Below are positions 1-7,246 of a DNA stretch of 13,121 bases, piece after piece. The position numbers were made by a program, and so were the translations under genes. Within the stretch, counting starts at the first letter, position 1; each line of letters begins with the position of its first letter. The stretch is from a bacterium. Its GTDB lineage: Bacteria; JAMCPX01. The notes under the pieces are model-generated. The model made no database searches, was not told the origin of the DNA, and saw only the letters and a program-made list of their open reading frames with translations. The DNA is taken from the NCBI GenBank assembly GCA_021787655.1, contig JAJYLM010000050.1:1-13121 (forward strand), in the 5' to 3' direction.

Positions 1-692
1 ATCTGGCCGGGCTTCAGATCGAAGAGCCACTTCGCCTCTATTACTTCGAGCCCCTTGTTCATCATGGTTGCAGAATCGATCGTAATCTTCTTTCCCATCC
101 TCCACCGCGGGTGGTTCAGGGCCTGCCGGGGACCCATGGATCGCAGCTTCCGGGCATCCATATGCAAAAAAGGCCCTCCCGACGCCGTGAGCATGATCCT
201 GCGGAGTTCATCGCGCTCGACACCATGCAGCAACTGATAGATCGCGCTGTGCTCGCTGTCGACAGGAATGAGCAGCCCGTCGCTTCCGGGAAGTTCCTTT
301 ATCTTCCTGCCGCCGGCAACCATCACTTCCTTGCTCGCGAGCGCTACTTTTTTTTTCTTCGTGAGACTCAGGTATGTCGGGAGAAGCGCATCGAGCCCCT
401 GGATCGCCATGACCACGAGATCGGTATCATCGAGCATCGCGATGACGCGAAGGCCTTCGGTCCCCCAGAAAAACTTTACAGCCGGGAACTCCCTGCCCAG
501 CAGGTGTGCATCTTTCTCGTCCGCAACAGAGGCATACGCCGGGGAAAACAGCTTCAACTGCTTTCTGAAGAGAGCAATATTGCGGCCCGCCGCCAGTGCA
601 GTGACGGTGAACAGCGACGGGTTTTTTTTGACAATCGATAATACAGCTGTACCGATGCTTCCCGTGGATCCGAACAGGGAGATCTTACTCAT
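1..692 (-). CDS. dxr: 1-deoxy-D-xylulose 5-phosphate reductoisomerase, N-terminal 230 residues (runs off left edge)
   Basis: Dxr (IspC) converts 1-deoxy-D-xylulose 5-phosphate to 2-C-methyl-D-erythritol 4-phosphate with NADPH and a divalent metal, in the cytosolic MEP isoprenoid pathway. Translating back from the ATG at 692-690 gives MSKISLFGSTGSIG, whose GSTGSIG (residues 8-14) is the NADPH-binding glycine motif. Further family blocks follow: ALASKE near residue 120 (usually LANKE, so Asn is Ser here), PVDSEHSAI near 145, LTASGGPF near 173, and HPRWRMGKK followed by IDSATMMNKGLE near 200-218, which supplies metal and substrate ligands. The family is about 390-400 aa, so roughly the last 160-170 residues lie outside the window. 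The ATG sits inside the end of uppS with an 8-nt overlap (ATGAGTAA), which suggests translational coupling. The coding strand carries A9 (positions 348-356) and A8 (622-629) runs. Identity is very secure. Confidence 0.96.
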   Translation of the reverse strand, partial: MSKISLFGSTGSIGTAVLSIVKKNPSLFTVTALAAGRNIALFRKQLKLFSPAYASVADEKDAHLLGREFPAVKFFWGTEGLRVIAMLDDTDLVVMAIQGLDALLPTYLSLTKKKKVALASKEVMVAGGRKIKELPGSDGLLIPVDSEHSAIYQLLHGVERDELRRIMLTASGGPFLHMDARKLRSMGPRQALNHPRWRMGKKITIDSATMMNKGLEVIEAKWLFDLKPGQ

Positions 693-1476
693 TCAGGGAA
701 TACCCGCGGAAACTGTCCGGGCGCCTGCTGAGCTGATCTCCGGTCATGCCGAACCGCCGCTCCCGCTTCTGATAACTGATGATGGCTTTGAGAAATTCCT
801 CTTTGGTGAAATCTGGCCAGAGGGTCTTCGTGATATACAGTTCAGTATACGCTATCTGCCACAGCATAAAGTTGCTGATCCTTTTCTCGGCACTCGTCCT
901 GATGAGCAGATCCGGATCCGGGAGGCCCCGTGTAAACAGATACTGTCCGAACATCTGCTCGTCAACATCATCCACCGAGATCCTGTGGCGCTGCACGTCA
1001 CGCACCACTTCTTTCACGGCCTGGGTGATTTCGTACCTGCCACTGTAGCTGAGGGCAATGACGACCCGCGTTCCGGTGTTCTTCTTCGAGCGCGCACAGA
1101 CGTCCGCAATCAACTCATTGAGCTTGGGAGAAAGGCTTTTCAGGTCGCCGATGATCGACAGCCGGATGCCGTTTTTGATCAGGTTCCTGCTCTCGACGAG
1201 GAGGTAGTGGTGGAGCAGCTGCATCAGGGCATCGACTTCTTCCCGCGGCCTGTTCCAGTTCTCCTTTGAAAAGGCGTACAGCGAAAGCACGCTGATACCC
1301 AGGTTGGATGCTGTCTCGACAATACGCTTGACTACCTTTGAGCCCTGCTCGTGCCCCCTGACGCGTACCAGCTTCCTTTTTTGCGCCCACCGGCCGTTCC
1401 CGTCCATGATGATTGCAACATGAGACGGCAGGTTCTCCTTGTCTACTTTTTTCAGCAGTTCGTTATAGAGAGACAT
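685..1476 (-). CDS. uppS: Isoprenyl transferase / undecaprenyl diphosphate synthase
   Basis: This cis-prenyltransferase condenses isopentenyl diphosphate units onto farnesyl diphosphate to make the undecaprenyl carrier lipid for peptidoglycan and surface polysaccharides. The 263-aa product has every family block: HVAIIMDGNGRWA at residues 19-31 with catalytic Asp25, R-G-H-x-x-G at 40-45, YAFSKENWNRP at 67-77, LSYSGRYEI at 142-150, DPDLLIRTS at 187-195, then RISNFMLWQ at 199-207 and Glu213 in the metal-binding end block. The usual TSGE is TSAE here. Length is normal (about 240-260). An in-frame TAG lies three codons upstream, so the ATG at 1476 is the first possible start. No clear Shine-Dalgarno is visible. 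It follows the hydrolase by 59 bp and overlaps dxr by 8 nt, so it sits with the pathway that makes its substrate. cdsA, a frequent neighbour between these genes, is missing. Confidence 0.97.
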   Translation of the reverse strand: MSLYNELLKKVDKENLPSHVAIIMDGNGRWAQKRKLVRVRGHEQGSKVVKRIVETASNLGISVLSLYAFSKENWNRPREEVDALMQLLHHYLLVESRNLIKNGIRLSIIGDLKSLSPKLNELIADVCARSKKNTGTRVVIALSYSGRYEITQAVKEVVRDVQRHRISVDDVDEQMFGQYLFTRGLPDPDLLIRTSAEKRISNFMLWQIAYTELYITKTLWPDFTKEEFLKAIISYQKRERRFGMTGDQLSRRPDSFRGYSLNE

Positions 1477-1535
1477 AGCATAAAACTAACACACAAAACC
1501 GGACAATTCAACACTGGAGTTCAGGTGCCGTTCAA

Positions 1536-2519
1536 TCAGTGTCTCACCTGCCGCACCATGTCGTCGATCGTCCGTATCACCAGGCCAGGCTGGTCGAGCT
1601 GAATGAAATGTCCGCTCTTCGCTGCGATGATCTGCCGTGCCCCGGGTATACTTTTCGCAAGATCGGTCTGCAAACGCTGCCACGCGCCGAACAGGCCCGT
1701 ACTCACCAAAAACGGCGGATAATCCTGCGGCAGTGCTCCGCTGAGTACCACGACGGGAACATGCGGAGGCCGGAGTACGGGATACTTCCTGTCAAACCAT
1801 GCCTCACTTGCAGGCAGGGCGTCCAGTTCATCGCAGATCGTTTTGTACGTTTTCGTTCTATACGCGAGCGAATAAGCAGCGGGCTGGAGCTTTTTGGGGA
1901 GCTTCGGTATGACAATGCTCGACGGCATATGGAGCAGCCGCGGTATGCCAAACGGCGCGCCGAGTTCTCCAAGGTACGCATAGAACCAGAGGTCCCGCTC
2001 GAACCTGTCCAGCTTGTCCTTCGGGATCACCTTATCCATGTCCCGGTTGACCGAATCGACCAGAATGACCCCCGCTGTCTCACCCGGATGCTCGAGTGCA
2101 AAGAGCTGGACGAAGATCCCGCCCAGGGACTGTCCCACGAGCACGTACGGACCTTTGACACCGGCTGCAGTGAGCAGCTGCTGAAGTTCGCTGACGATCT
2201 CTTCCGCTGTCCTCGGTTCCGGCCCGGGCGCACTCCATCCATACCCTGCCCGGTCATAAGAACATACTTCGGTGGTTGCCGAGACCGCAGGCTGCACGCG
2301 GCTCCAGTCAAGGGAATAACTCGAAAGACCGGCTTCGAGGATCACAACCGGGCTCCCGCTGCCGGTACAATAAAGGTGCATCATATGCCCTCCGACGTCG
2401 ATAAGCCTGCCCGGAGGCGGATATTGATACTGTCCGTCTGCCCGGCTCACGCCGGCACAGGCCATAACACCGAACATCACCCACCCGAGAACAGTCATCG
2501 TCAACAACATCTTCTTCAT
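1536..2519 (-). CDS. Exported alpha/beta hydrolase
   Basis: The 327-aa product starts with Lys-Lys and a hydrophobic stretch (about residues 4-22) ending MACAGVSRADG, which reads as a signal peptide. Cleavage is plausible after SRA (residue 27). Cys21 could be a lipidation site, but VMAC is a poor lipobox. The rest is an alpha/beta hydrolase fold: ILEAGLSS at 60-67 as oxyanion-loop strand, SYDRAGYGWS at 87-96, nucleophile elbow GQSLGG at 129-134 with Ser131, and KSGHFIQLDQP at 301-311 with catalytic His304. The acid may be Asp266 after the VVVLSGALP strand or Asp155; this is unresolved. It should act in the periplasm on an ester, amide or similar bond, but the substrate cannot be read from the sequence. 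GGAGG at 2528-2524, four bases before the ATG, fixes the start. It is the first gene of the minus block, 59 bp upstream of uppS, and may be cotranscribed with it. Confidence 0.9.
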   Translation of the reverse strand: MKKMLLTMTVLGWVMFGVMACAGVSRADGQYQYPPPGRLIDVGGHMMHLYCTGSGSPVVILEAGLSSYSLDWSRVQPAVSATTEVCSYDRAGYGWSAPGPEPRTAEEIVSELQQLLTAAGVKGPYVLVGQSLGGIFVQLFALEHPGETAGVILVDSVNRDMDKVIPKDKLDRFERDLWFYAYLGELGAPFGIPRLLHMPSSIVIPKLPKKLQPAAYSLAYRTKTYKTICDELDALPASEAWFDRKYPVLRPPHVPVVVLSGALPQDYPPFLVSTGLFGAWQRLQTDLAKSIPGARQIIAAKSGHFIQLDQPGLVIRTIDDMVRQVRH

Positions 2520-2523
2520 GAAA

Positions 2524-2528
2524 CCTCC
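2524..2528 (-). promoter_or_regulatory. Ribosome binding site of the exported hydrolase
   Basis: GGAGG read on the minus strand, four bases upstream of the ATG at 2519. It is a strong Shine-Dalgarno match and settles the start. Confidence 0.75.
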
Positions 2529-2595
2529 GGAGAACGGTTATCGTTGCGCCGGCGCTGGACACTCAGTATCCGTCGCTGCTGCCGCAACTGCTGCA

Positions 2596-2624
2596 GGAAT
2601 ATTGCAAATGACCGTCAATGTCAA
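2596..2624 (-). promoter_or_regulatory. Candidate sigma70 promoter for the hydrolase-uppS-dxr unit
   Basis: On the minus strand a perfect TTGACA (2624-2619) is followed after 17 bases by TATTCC (2601-2596), a weak -10 matching three of six positions. It lies about 75 bp upstream of the hydrolase ATG in the divergent intergenic region. The -35 and spacing are good and the -10 is poor, so this is a candidate only. Confidence 0.35.
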
Positions 2625-2656
2625 TCACCGCAGAAGATTTCCGTGCCGGTAATCGC

Positions 2657-2685
2657 TTGTCTTTTTGAACAACAGGCGCTATTAT
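2657..2685 (+). promoter_or_regulatory. Sigma70-type promoter of the ctp-ftsB-GGDEF-pdxJ operon
   Basis: TTGTCT (2657-2662), a 17-base spacer and TATTAT (2680-2685, five of six matches to TATAAT). Transcription should begin near 2692, just ahead of the strong ribosome binding site at 2709-2713. The position argues that the earlier ATG codons at 2665 and 2692 are not the protease start. Confidence 0.55.
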
Positions 2686-2708
2686 AGAGACATGAAAACC
2701 CCACAGAC

Positions 2709-2713
2709 GGAGG
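2709..2713 (+). promoter_or_regulatory. Ribosome binding site of the S41 protease
   Basis: GGAGG five bases upstream of the ATG at 2719. It selects this start over the two in-frame ATGs upstream (2665, 2692), neither of which has a comparable site. Confidence 0.75.
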
Positions 2714-2718
2714 AAAAA

Positions 2719-4044
2719 ATGAAACCGAAAATGATCAGGAATTGGTGGATCGTGATACTTGTTCTTGCAGTCACGACAGCCTTTGCAGCAAAACTCTTTG
2801 CAACGAAAGAACATACCCATGCCAGCGAAAGCCGGTACGAAGAACTTGGATTGTTTACCTCGGTTCTCGACAAGGTCAAAAAGGACTACGTCGAGCCGGT
2901 CAGCACAAAAAAGCTCATCTATGGTGCGCTCAAAGGCATGATCAACTCCCTCGATCCCCACTCCGGTTTCATGACACCGCATGAATATAACGACCTCCAG
3001 GTCAGCACCCAGGGACAGTTCGGCGGCGTCGGGATGACCATCACCCTGAAGGACGGTTTCCTGACGGTCATATCACCGATCGAGGACACACCGGCAGCAA
3101 AGGCGGGCATAGAACCGGGCGACAAAATAATCATGATCGATGGCAAGCCGACGCACGACCTTACCCTCGAACAGGACCTGAACATGATACGCGGACCCAG
3201 CGGGACCACGGTTAAAATAACGGTCATACGAACCGGCCTGCGCGAACCGAAAACGTACGTTCTCACGCGGGAAATCATCAAGATCAAGAGCGTCAAATAC
3301 GACATCATCGACAACCATTATGCCTATATACGGATCATCCAGTTTCAGGAAACGACGAACAGCGAACTCGAGAAGGCACTCGACGAGATACACAAGAAAA
3401 CGGATAACAAGATCGACGGCGTTATCCTTGATTTGAGGAACAATCCCGGCGGACTGCTCGACCAGGCGGTTGCCGTCGCCTCCCGTTTCATCAAGAGCGG
3501 GCTGATTGTTTACACGAAGGGAAGGCTCCCGGATCAACAGCTCCGGTTTACGGCGAGCGGCAAAAACGTCGAACCCGACTATCCCATCGTGGCCCTGATC
3601 AACGGAGGAACAGCGAGTGCTTCGGAGATTGTCGCAGGTGCGCTGCAGGACCACAACCGGGCGATCATCGTCGGCACACCGAGCTTCGGTAAAGGTTCCG
3701 TACAAACCATCATTCCTCTGGAGGACGGATCCGCACTGCGGCTCACGACAGCCCTGTATTACACGCCGAACGGAAAGTCCATCCAGGCAGAGGGCATACA
3801 GCCGAACATAACCATGCACGAGGAAAAGGTCGTTGAAGAGGGATCCCAGAACATTTTCGGCATCAAGGAAAAGGACCTCGAAGGACATTTCCCTGCACAG
3901 AACCCCCTGGTGAAGATAAAGGATTCAGAAACAAAGAAAACAAAGGATCTCCTGAGCGACAGTGAGATAAAACGCGCACTCGATATCCTCAAGGGAATAC
4001 ACCTGTACACGAGCCTCAACGGAGGTACGACGGTTAAACATTGA
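2719..4044 (+). CDS. S41 family C-terminal processing peptidase with PDZ domain
   Basis: This is a CtpA/Prc-type serine protease that trims or degrades proteins from their C-terminus in the periplasm. From the ATG at 2719 it is 441 aa. An N-terminal hydrophobic segment (about 8-27) acts as membrane anchor or signal. A helical region with LDPHSGFM (78-85) leads into a PDZ domain (about 95-175, with GVGMTI, AAKAGIEPGDKI and MIRGPSGT). The S41 core follows with LDLRNNPGG at 237-245. The catalytic residues are visible: Ser300 in GGTASASE, Lys325 in FGKGSVQ (25 residues later, the family spacing) and Gln329. Length is typical of CtpA (400-450 aa). The stop overlaps the next ATG by one base (TGATG). 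A link to division or envelope turnover is inferred from the FtsB-like neighbour. Confidence 0.94.
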   Translation: MKPKMIRNWWIVILVLAVTTAFAAKLFATKEHTHASESRYEELGLFTSVLDKVKKDYVEPVSTKKLIYGALKGMINSLDPHSGFMTPHEYNDLQVSTQGQFGGVGMTITLKDGFLTVISPIEDTPAAKAGIEPGDKIIMIDGKPTHDLTLEQDLNMIRGPSGTTVKITVIRTGLREPKTYVLTREIIKIKSVKYDIIDNHYAYIRIIQFQETTNSELEKALDEIHKKTDNKIDGVILDLRNNPGGLLDQAVAVASRFIKSGLIVYTKGRLPDQQLRFTASGKNVEPDYPIVALINGGTASASEIVAGALQDHNRAIIVGTPSFGKGSVQTIIPLEDGSALRLTTALYYTPNGKSIQAEGIQPNITMHEEKVVEEGSQNIFGIKEKDLEGHFPAQNPLVKIKDSETKKTKDLLSDSEIKRALDILKGIHLYTSLNGGTTVKH

Positions 4045-4361
4045 TGAAGTGGTTCTATAGATTTTTATTCTTTCTGATACTGCTCCTGGCACTGTACGCC
4101 GTCGTTTCGCACGGCGGTGTCTATGACCTGTGGCAGATGAAGAAAAACATAAAAAAAGCAGGTGCAAAGAACATGCTCCTGATCCAGCAGAGGGACAGTC
4201 TTGCCCAGCAGATAAACCTCCTGCAATCGAACAACTTCTACATAGAAAAAATAGCACGCGATGAACTTGGCATGGTACGGAAGGGGGATATCGTCGTTTA
4301 TTTCAGAAAAGACACCGGCCGCATCTCCGGGCCGGTGGCGGCACCTCAGCAGAGGGAATAA
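4044..4361 (+). CDS. FtsB/DivIC-like septum formation initiator
   Basis: A 105-aa bitopic protein of the FtsB/DivIC family, whose members join FtsL and FtsQ/DivIB in the divisome and relay activation to septal peptidoglycan synthesis. It has a single transmembrane helix near the N-terminus (about 5-22), a Gln/Lys/Asn-rich coiled-coil stretch (about 28-64) and the characteristic short C-terminal motif IARDELGMVRKGD at 70-82 followed by IVVYF. Length fits the family (about 90-120 aa). The ATG at 4044 overlaps the protease stop; a TTG one codon earlier (4041) is possible. GGAGG occurs at 4020-4024, too far away to serve as a normal ribosome site, so translation is probably coupled. The family call is firm. 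The exact symbol (ftsB or divIC) cannot be decided without the rest of the complex. Confidence 0.85.
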   Translation: MKWFYRFLFFLILLLALYAVVSHGGVYDLWQMKKNIKKAGAKNMLLIQQRDSLAQQINLLQSNNFYIEKIARDELGMVRKGDIVVYFRKDTGRISGPVAAPQQRE

Positions 4362-4379
4362 GACCGCCCTCCGTTTCAG

Positions 4380-6512
4380 ATGATATCGATTCCAAAACTC
4401 ACGAAGACTCAGATCCTCATCATCGCCGTGTTTTCGGTGATGCTCGCCGCGGCATCGGCTTGTTATATACTGAGTATCGGGTATGGCGGCGATGCAAACG
4501 ATATTGTGTTTCTGCTCTTCATAGCCCTCTTTTTTGTCTATTCGATCACCGTCTATATAGCTTCGAAAATTCCGGTCGTGATCAAAAATGTCCTGCTGTC
4601 GCTGCTCATCGTGGCAGCCTACGTCGTGATGATCGATTACATAGAGTCTACGTTTCATTTCAATGCTTATTCTTCCATCTACTTGATATTCAGCCTCATT
4701 ACCCTGCTGTTCGGCATGGCCGACGGCATCATCGCCGTGATCTACGGAGCATCGCTGTTTATCATGAAAGCATACTTCTATTCACGTCCATACGGACGGT
4801 TTATCTTCTATTCGATCGTCTCCCTGACATCGGTCGTGACCATCGGTCTGCTCATGGCATATGAAAAAAAGATCCTCGAACGGCTCAAAAACAAGATCGC
4901 GACACTGCAGGAAGCCCCCCTTGAACTGAATCTGAAACCGGGTCGAGGAAAAGGCGACGCTGTGCAATATTCAGAAATCATTTCCGATGACGGCCTCAAA
5001 AAAGAAAAAAACAGGCTCATGGTTGCCCTCAACGATCGACTGTACGGAATCGTTGAAACGATCCGTACAACGATACATCCGTATACCGTTATCCTCTATC
5101 TCATCGATAACGATATGAAGCTCAGGGGCAGGGAAATATCGTCCAACAGCGAATGGATCGATATGGACAGGCCGCTGTCACCGGAAGATGGATATATAGG
5201 ATGGGTCGTGAAAAACAAAAAGAGCATGCTCCTGAATGAAATGAAAGACGAAATAAAAGGCCTGCCGTACTACACACGGAACGAGGGTATAAAATCGTTC
5301 ATGGCCGTCCCGGCCATCCGTGATAACGAGATCATCGGCATCATCTGCGTCGACAGCCTCGAGATCCAGGCATTCAGCAACGAGCATATCAAGATCCTGA
5401 CCGTCATATCGAACCAGATCATCGATCTCATGGACAACATCGAACTGCAGTATAAATTGCGCTACGATATCTATGAAAAAGGCGCCATGTATACCTTCGT
5501 CAGGAACCTCTCGCACTACATGGACATCCGGGATATCGCACAGGCCGCCCTCGGCGAGATCATACGAATCACGAACGCCAGCGAAGGGATCTTCGCGATA
5601 AAGAATGACCACAGGAATTTCGATATCGTGTTCACGCAGCATATCGACAAGCCTATTGCCGGGAAAGAGATCTTTATCGATACCGAACCGACCTATGACG
5701 GAATAAGCGAGGATCAACTGTCCGTTACGTCGCAGATTACGACCTCCCAGCTCAAGCTTCTCTACCCGGCACTGTACAATCTGTACGTACCGGACAAAGC
5801 ACTCCGGTACACGGCCGTCATACCGCTGCGGGGAAAAACGGAAGAGGTCGGTTTGATCATTCTGTTTTTGGAAAACACCATGAACGAACGGATAAGCATG
5901 ATTCTCGATACCCTGATTACCCAGGTGTCGATATCCCTGTACAACTCCATCCTGTTCGACAAACTCGGGAAACTGGCAATAACCGACGGGCTGACCAACC
6001 TTCATAACCACCGGAATTTCCAGGAGCATATGGAATCCGAGATAAAAGAAGCGAACCGGTACAATAAACCCCTGACCCTGCTCATGATCGATATCGATCA
6101 TTTCAAGGTATTGAACGATACCTACGGTCATCCCCAGGGTGACAGGGTATTGAAGAAGTTATCGGACATTATCATGCAGACGATCCGGGACGTGGATTAT
6201 GCGGCGCGGTACGGCGGGGAGGAGTTCTGCATAGCACTTCCCAATACCGATCTCTCCGGTGCCTATAAGATCGCAGAACGGTTGCGAAAGAAAATCGAGT
6301 CTTTGAGTATACGAACGGACAAGGGAGACAACATACGGTTTACGGTCAGCATCGGGATGTCGTGTGTACCGGGTGATGCGCGGAATAAAGACGAGCTTAT
6401 CCAGCACGCAGACCATGCTCTCTATACGTCCAAAGAAAAAGGTAGGAACAGGACAACAATGTATGATACAATCACCGTACAGGAGGAAAGTCATGAAGAG
6501 ACTCGGCGTTAA
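4380..6512 (+). CDS. Membrane-bound GAF-GAF-GGDEF diguanylate cyclase
   Basis: A 710-aa protein predicted to make cyclic di-GMP from two GTP. Residues 1-162 hold about five or six hydrophobic helices (near 10-32, 41-61, 67-87, 98-120, 115-133, 141-160). A basic linker leads to a GAF domain (about 210-352, with GYIGWVVKNKKS, KSFMAVP and GIICVDS) and a second, more divergent GAF-like region (about 370-525). The catalytic GGDEF domain spans about 533-697: DGLTNLHNHR at 536-545, metal-binding DIDHFK with Asp571, and active-site GGEEF at 612-616. RDVD at 603-606, five residues before GGEEF, matches the RxxD inhibitory site, so product feedback is expected. No EAL or HD-GYP domain is present. The ATG at 4380 is 18 bp after the ftsB-like stop without a clear ribosome site. 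The 3' end overlaps pdxJ by 20 bp. The signal sensed is unknown. Confidence 0.93.
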   Translation: MISIPKLTKTQILIIAVFSVMLAAASACYILSIGYGGDANDIVFLLFIALFFVYSITVYIASKIPVVIKNVLLSLLIVAAYVVMIDYIESTFHFNAYSSIYLIFSLITLLFGMADGIIAVIYGASLFIMKAYFYSRPYGRFIFYSIVSLTSVVTIGLLMAYEKKILERLKNKIATLQEAPLELNLKPGRGKGDAVQYSEIISDDGLKKEKNRLMVALNDRLYGIVETIRTTIHPYTVILYLIDNDMKLRGREISSNSEWIDMDRPLSPEDGYIGWVVKNKKSMLLNEMKDEIKGLPYYTRNEGIKSFMAVPAIRDNEIIGIICVDSLEIQAFSNEHIKILTVISNQIIDLMDNIELQYKLRYDIYEKGAMYTFVRNLSHYMDIRDIAQAALGEIIRITNASEGIFAIKNDHRNFDIVFTQHIDKPIAGKEIFIDTEPTYDGISEDQLSVTSQITTSQLKLLYPALYNLYVPDKALRYTAVIPLRGKTEEVGLIILFLENTMNERISMILDTLITQVSISLYNSILFDKLGKLAITDGLTNLHNHRNFQEHMESEIKEANRYNKPLTLLMIDIDHFKVLNDTYGHPQGDRVLKKLSDIIMQTIRDVDYAARYGGEEFCIALPNTDLSGAYKIAERLRKKIESLSIRTDKGDNIRFTVSIGMSCVPGDARNKDELIQHADHALYTSKEKGRNRTTMYDTITVQEESHEETRR
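6481..6486 (+). promoter_or_regulatory. Ribosome binding site of pdxJ
   Basis: AGGAGG six bases before the ATG at 6493 and inside the cyclase coding sequence. It fixes the pdxJ start; the in-frame extension to 6364 is only overlap with the cyclase gene. Confidence 0.85.
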
Positions 6513-7215
6513 TATCGATCATATAGCAACCATACGCCAGGCACGGAAAGCGTCCGAACCCGACCCGGTGACTGCCATCGGCATGATAGAACTCGCCGGC
6601 GCGGACAGCATCGTCATGCATCTGAGAGAAGACCGGCGGCACACCCAGGACAGGGACCTCGAACTTGCGCGGAAGATCATAAAAACGAAACTGAATCTTG
6701 AGATGGCGCCGACCCAGGAGATGATAAAAACAGCACTCGACGTAAAACCGGATACCGTGACGCTCGTACCGGAACGGAGGGAGGAGCTGACGACCGAGGG
6801 GGGCCTCGAAGTTGCGCTGAATATGGAATCCTTTAAAAAGTACATCCGGTTATTCCACGATGCAGACATTACGGTCAGCCTGTTTATCGATCCCGACCTC
6901 GATCAGATAAAGGCGGCACACAGGGTCGGAGCCGATATCGTCGAAATCAGTACGGCACGGTTCAGTGAATCGAAAACGGCAAAAGAACTCGATATCAATA
7001 TTCAGCAGATCATCAACGCCGTCATAACAGCGGAGAAATTGAAGCTCGGCATTGCTGCCGGGCACGGTCTCACGTACATCAATATAGAACCAATCACAAA
7101 AATCGATGCAATAACTGAATACAATATCGGGCATTCCATCATAGCGCGGTCGCTCTTTACCGGAATTGCAGATGCCGTCCGGGAAATGAAGGACAAAATC
7201 AACGCACGGATATGA
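6493..7215 (+). CDS. pdxJ: Pyridoxine 5'-phosphate synthase
   Basis: PdxJ condenses 1-deoxy-D-xylulose 5-phosphate with 1-amino-acetone 3-phosphate to pyridoxine 5'-phosphate, the last ring-forming step of DXP-dependent vitamin B6 synthesis. The 240-aa product (E. coli about 243) opens with LGVNIDHIATIRQAR at 4-18, then AGADSIVMHLREDRRH at 35-50 with His43, NLEMAPT with Glu70, TLVPERREELTTEGG at 90-104, AGHGLTY at 189-195 with His191 and NIGHSIIARS at 211-220. The block usually written E-[IL]-H-T-G reads EISTARF at 151-157: the Glu is kept but His-Thr-Gly is changed. The start follows a perfect AGGAGG and overlaps the cyclase by 20 bp, so the two are cotranscribed. The acpS gene often found after pdxJ is replaced by a kinase-like gene. 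Its substrate DXP is shared with Dxr, encoded at the left edge. Confidence 0.96.
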   Translation: MKRLGVNIDHIATIRQARKASEPDPVTAIGMIELAGADSIVMHLREDRRHTQDRDLELARKIIKTKLNLEMAPTQEMIKTALDVKPDTVTLVPERREELTTEGGLEVALNMESFKKYIRLFHDADITVSLFIDPDLDQIKAAHRVGADIVEISTARFSESKTAKELDINIQQIINAVITAEKLKLGIAAGHGLTYINIEPITKIDAITEYNIGHSIIARSLFTGIADAVREMKDKINARI

Positions 7216-7246
7216 GCAAGCGTGCAACCAAAGGAGCCAGCCATCT

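Noticed and set aside
268..1269. Long plus-strand open frame (333 codons) opposite dxr and uppS
   Set aside because: It spans two firmly identified minus-strand genes and its product has no recognisable domain; it arises from codon bias of the real genes.
1477..1535. Separate promoter for uppS (TTGAAT-17-TAGTTT on the minus strand)
   Set aside because: Four of six and three of six matches only; too weak to call, and cotranscription with the hydrolase is as likely.
1539..2687. 382-codon plus-strand frame opposite the exported hydrolase
   Set aside because: Rich in Arg, His and Cys with no domain pattern, while the opposite strand encodes a complete hydrolase with catalytic motifs and ribosome site.
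3073..3888. 271-codon minus-strand frame inside the S41 protease gene
   Set aside because: Antisense to a complete protease with catalytic Ser, Lys and Gln; no independent support.
5178..6131. 317-codon minus-strand frame inside the diguanylate cyclase gene
   Set aside because: Antisense shadow of the GAF and GGDEF coding region; no ribosome site or domain.
6364..6492. N-terminal extension of PdxJ to an upstream in-frame ATG
   Set aside because: The extension lies wholly inside the cyclase gene; homologues begin at the RLGVNIDH motif and a perfect AGGAGG precedes the ATG at 6493.
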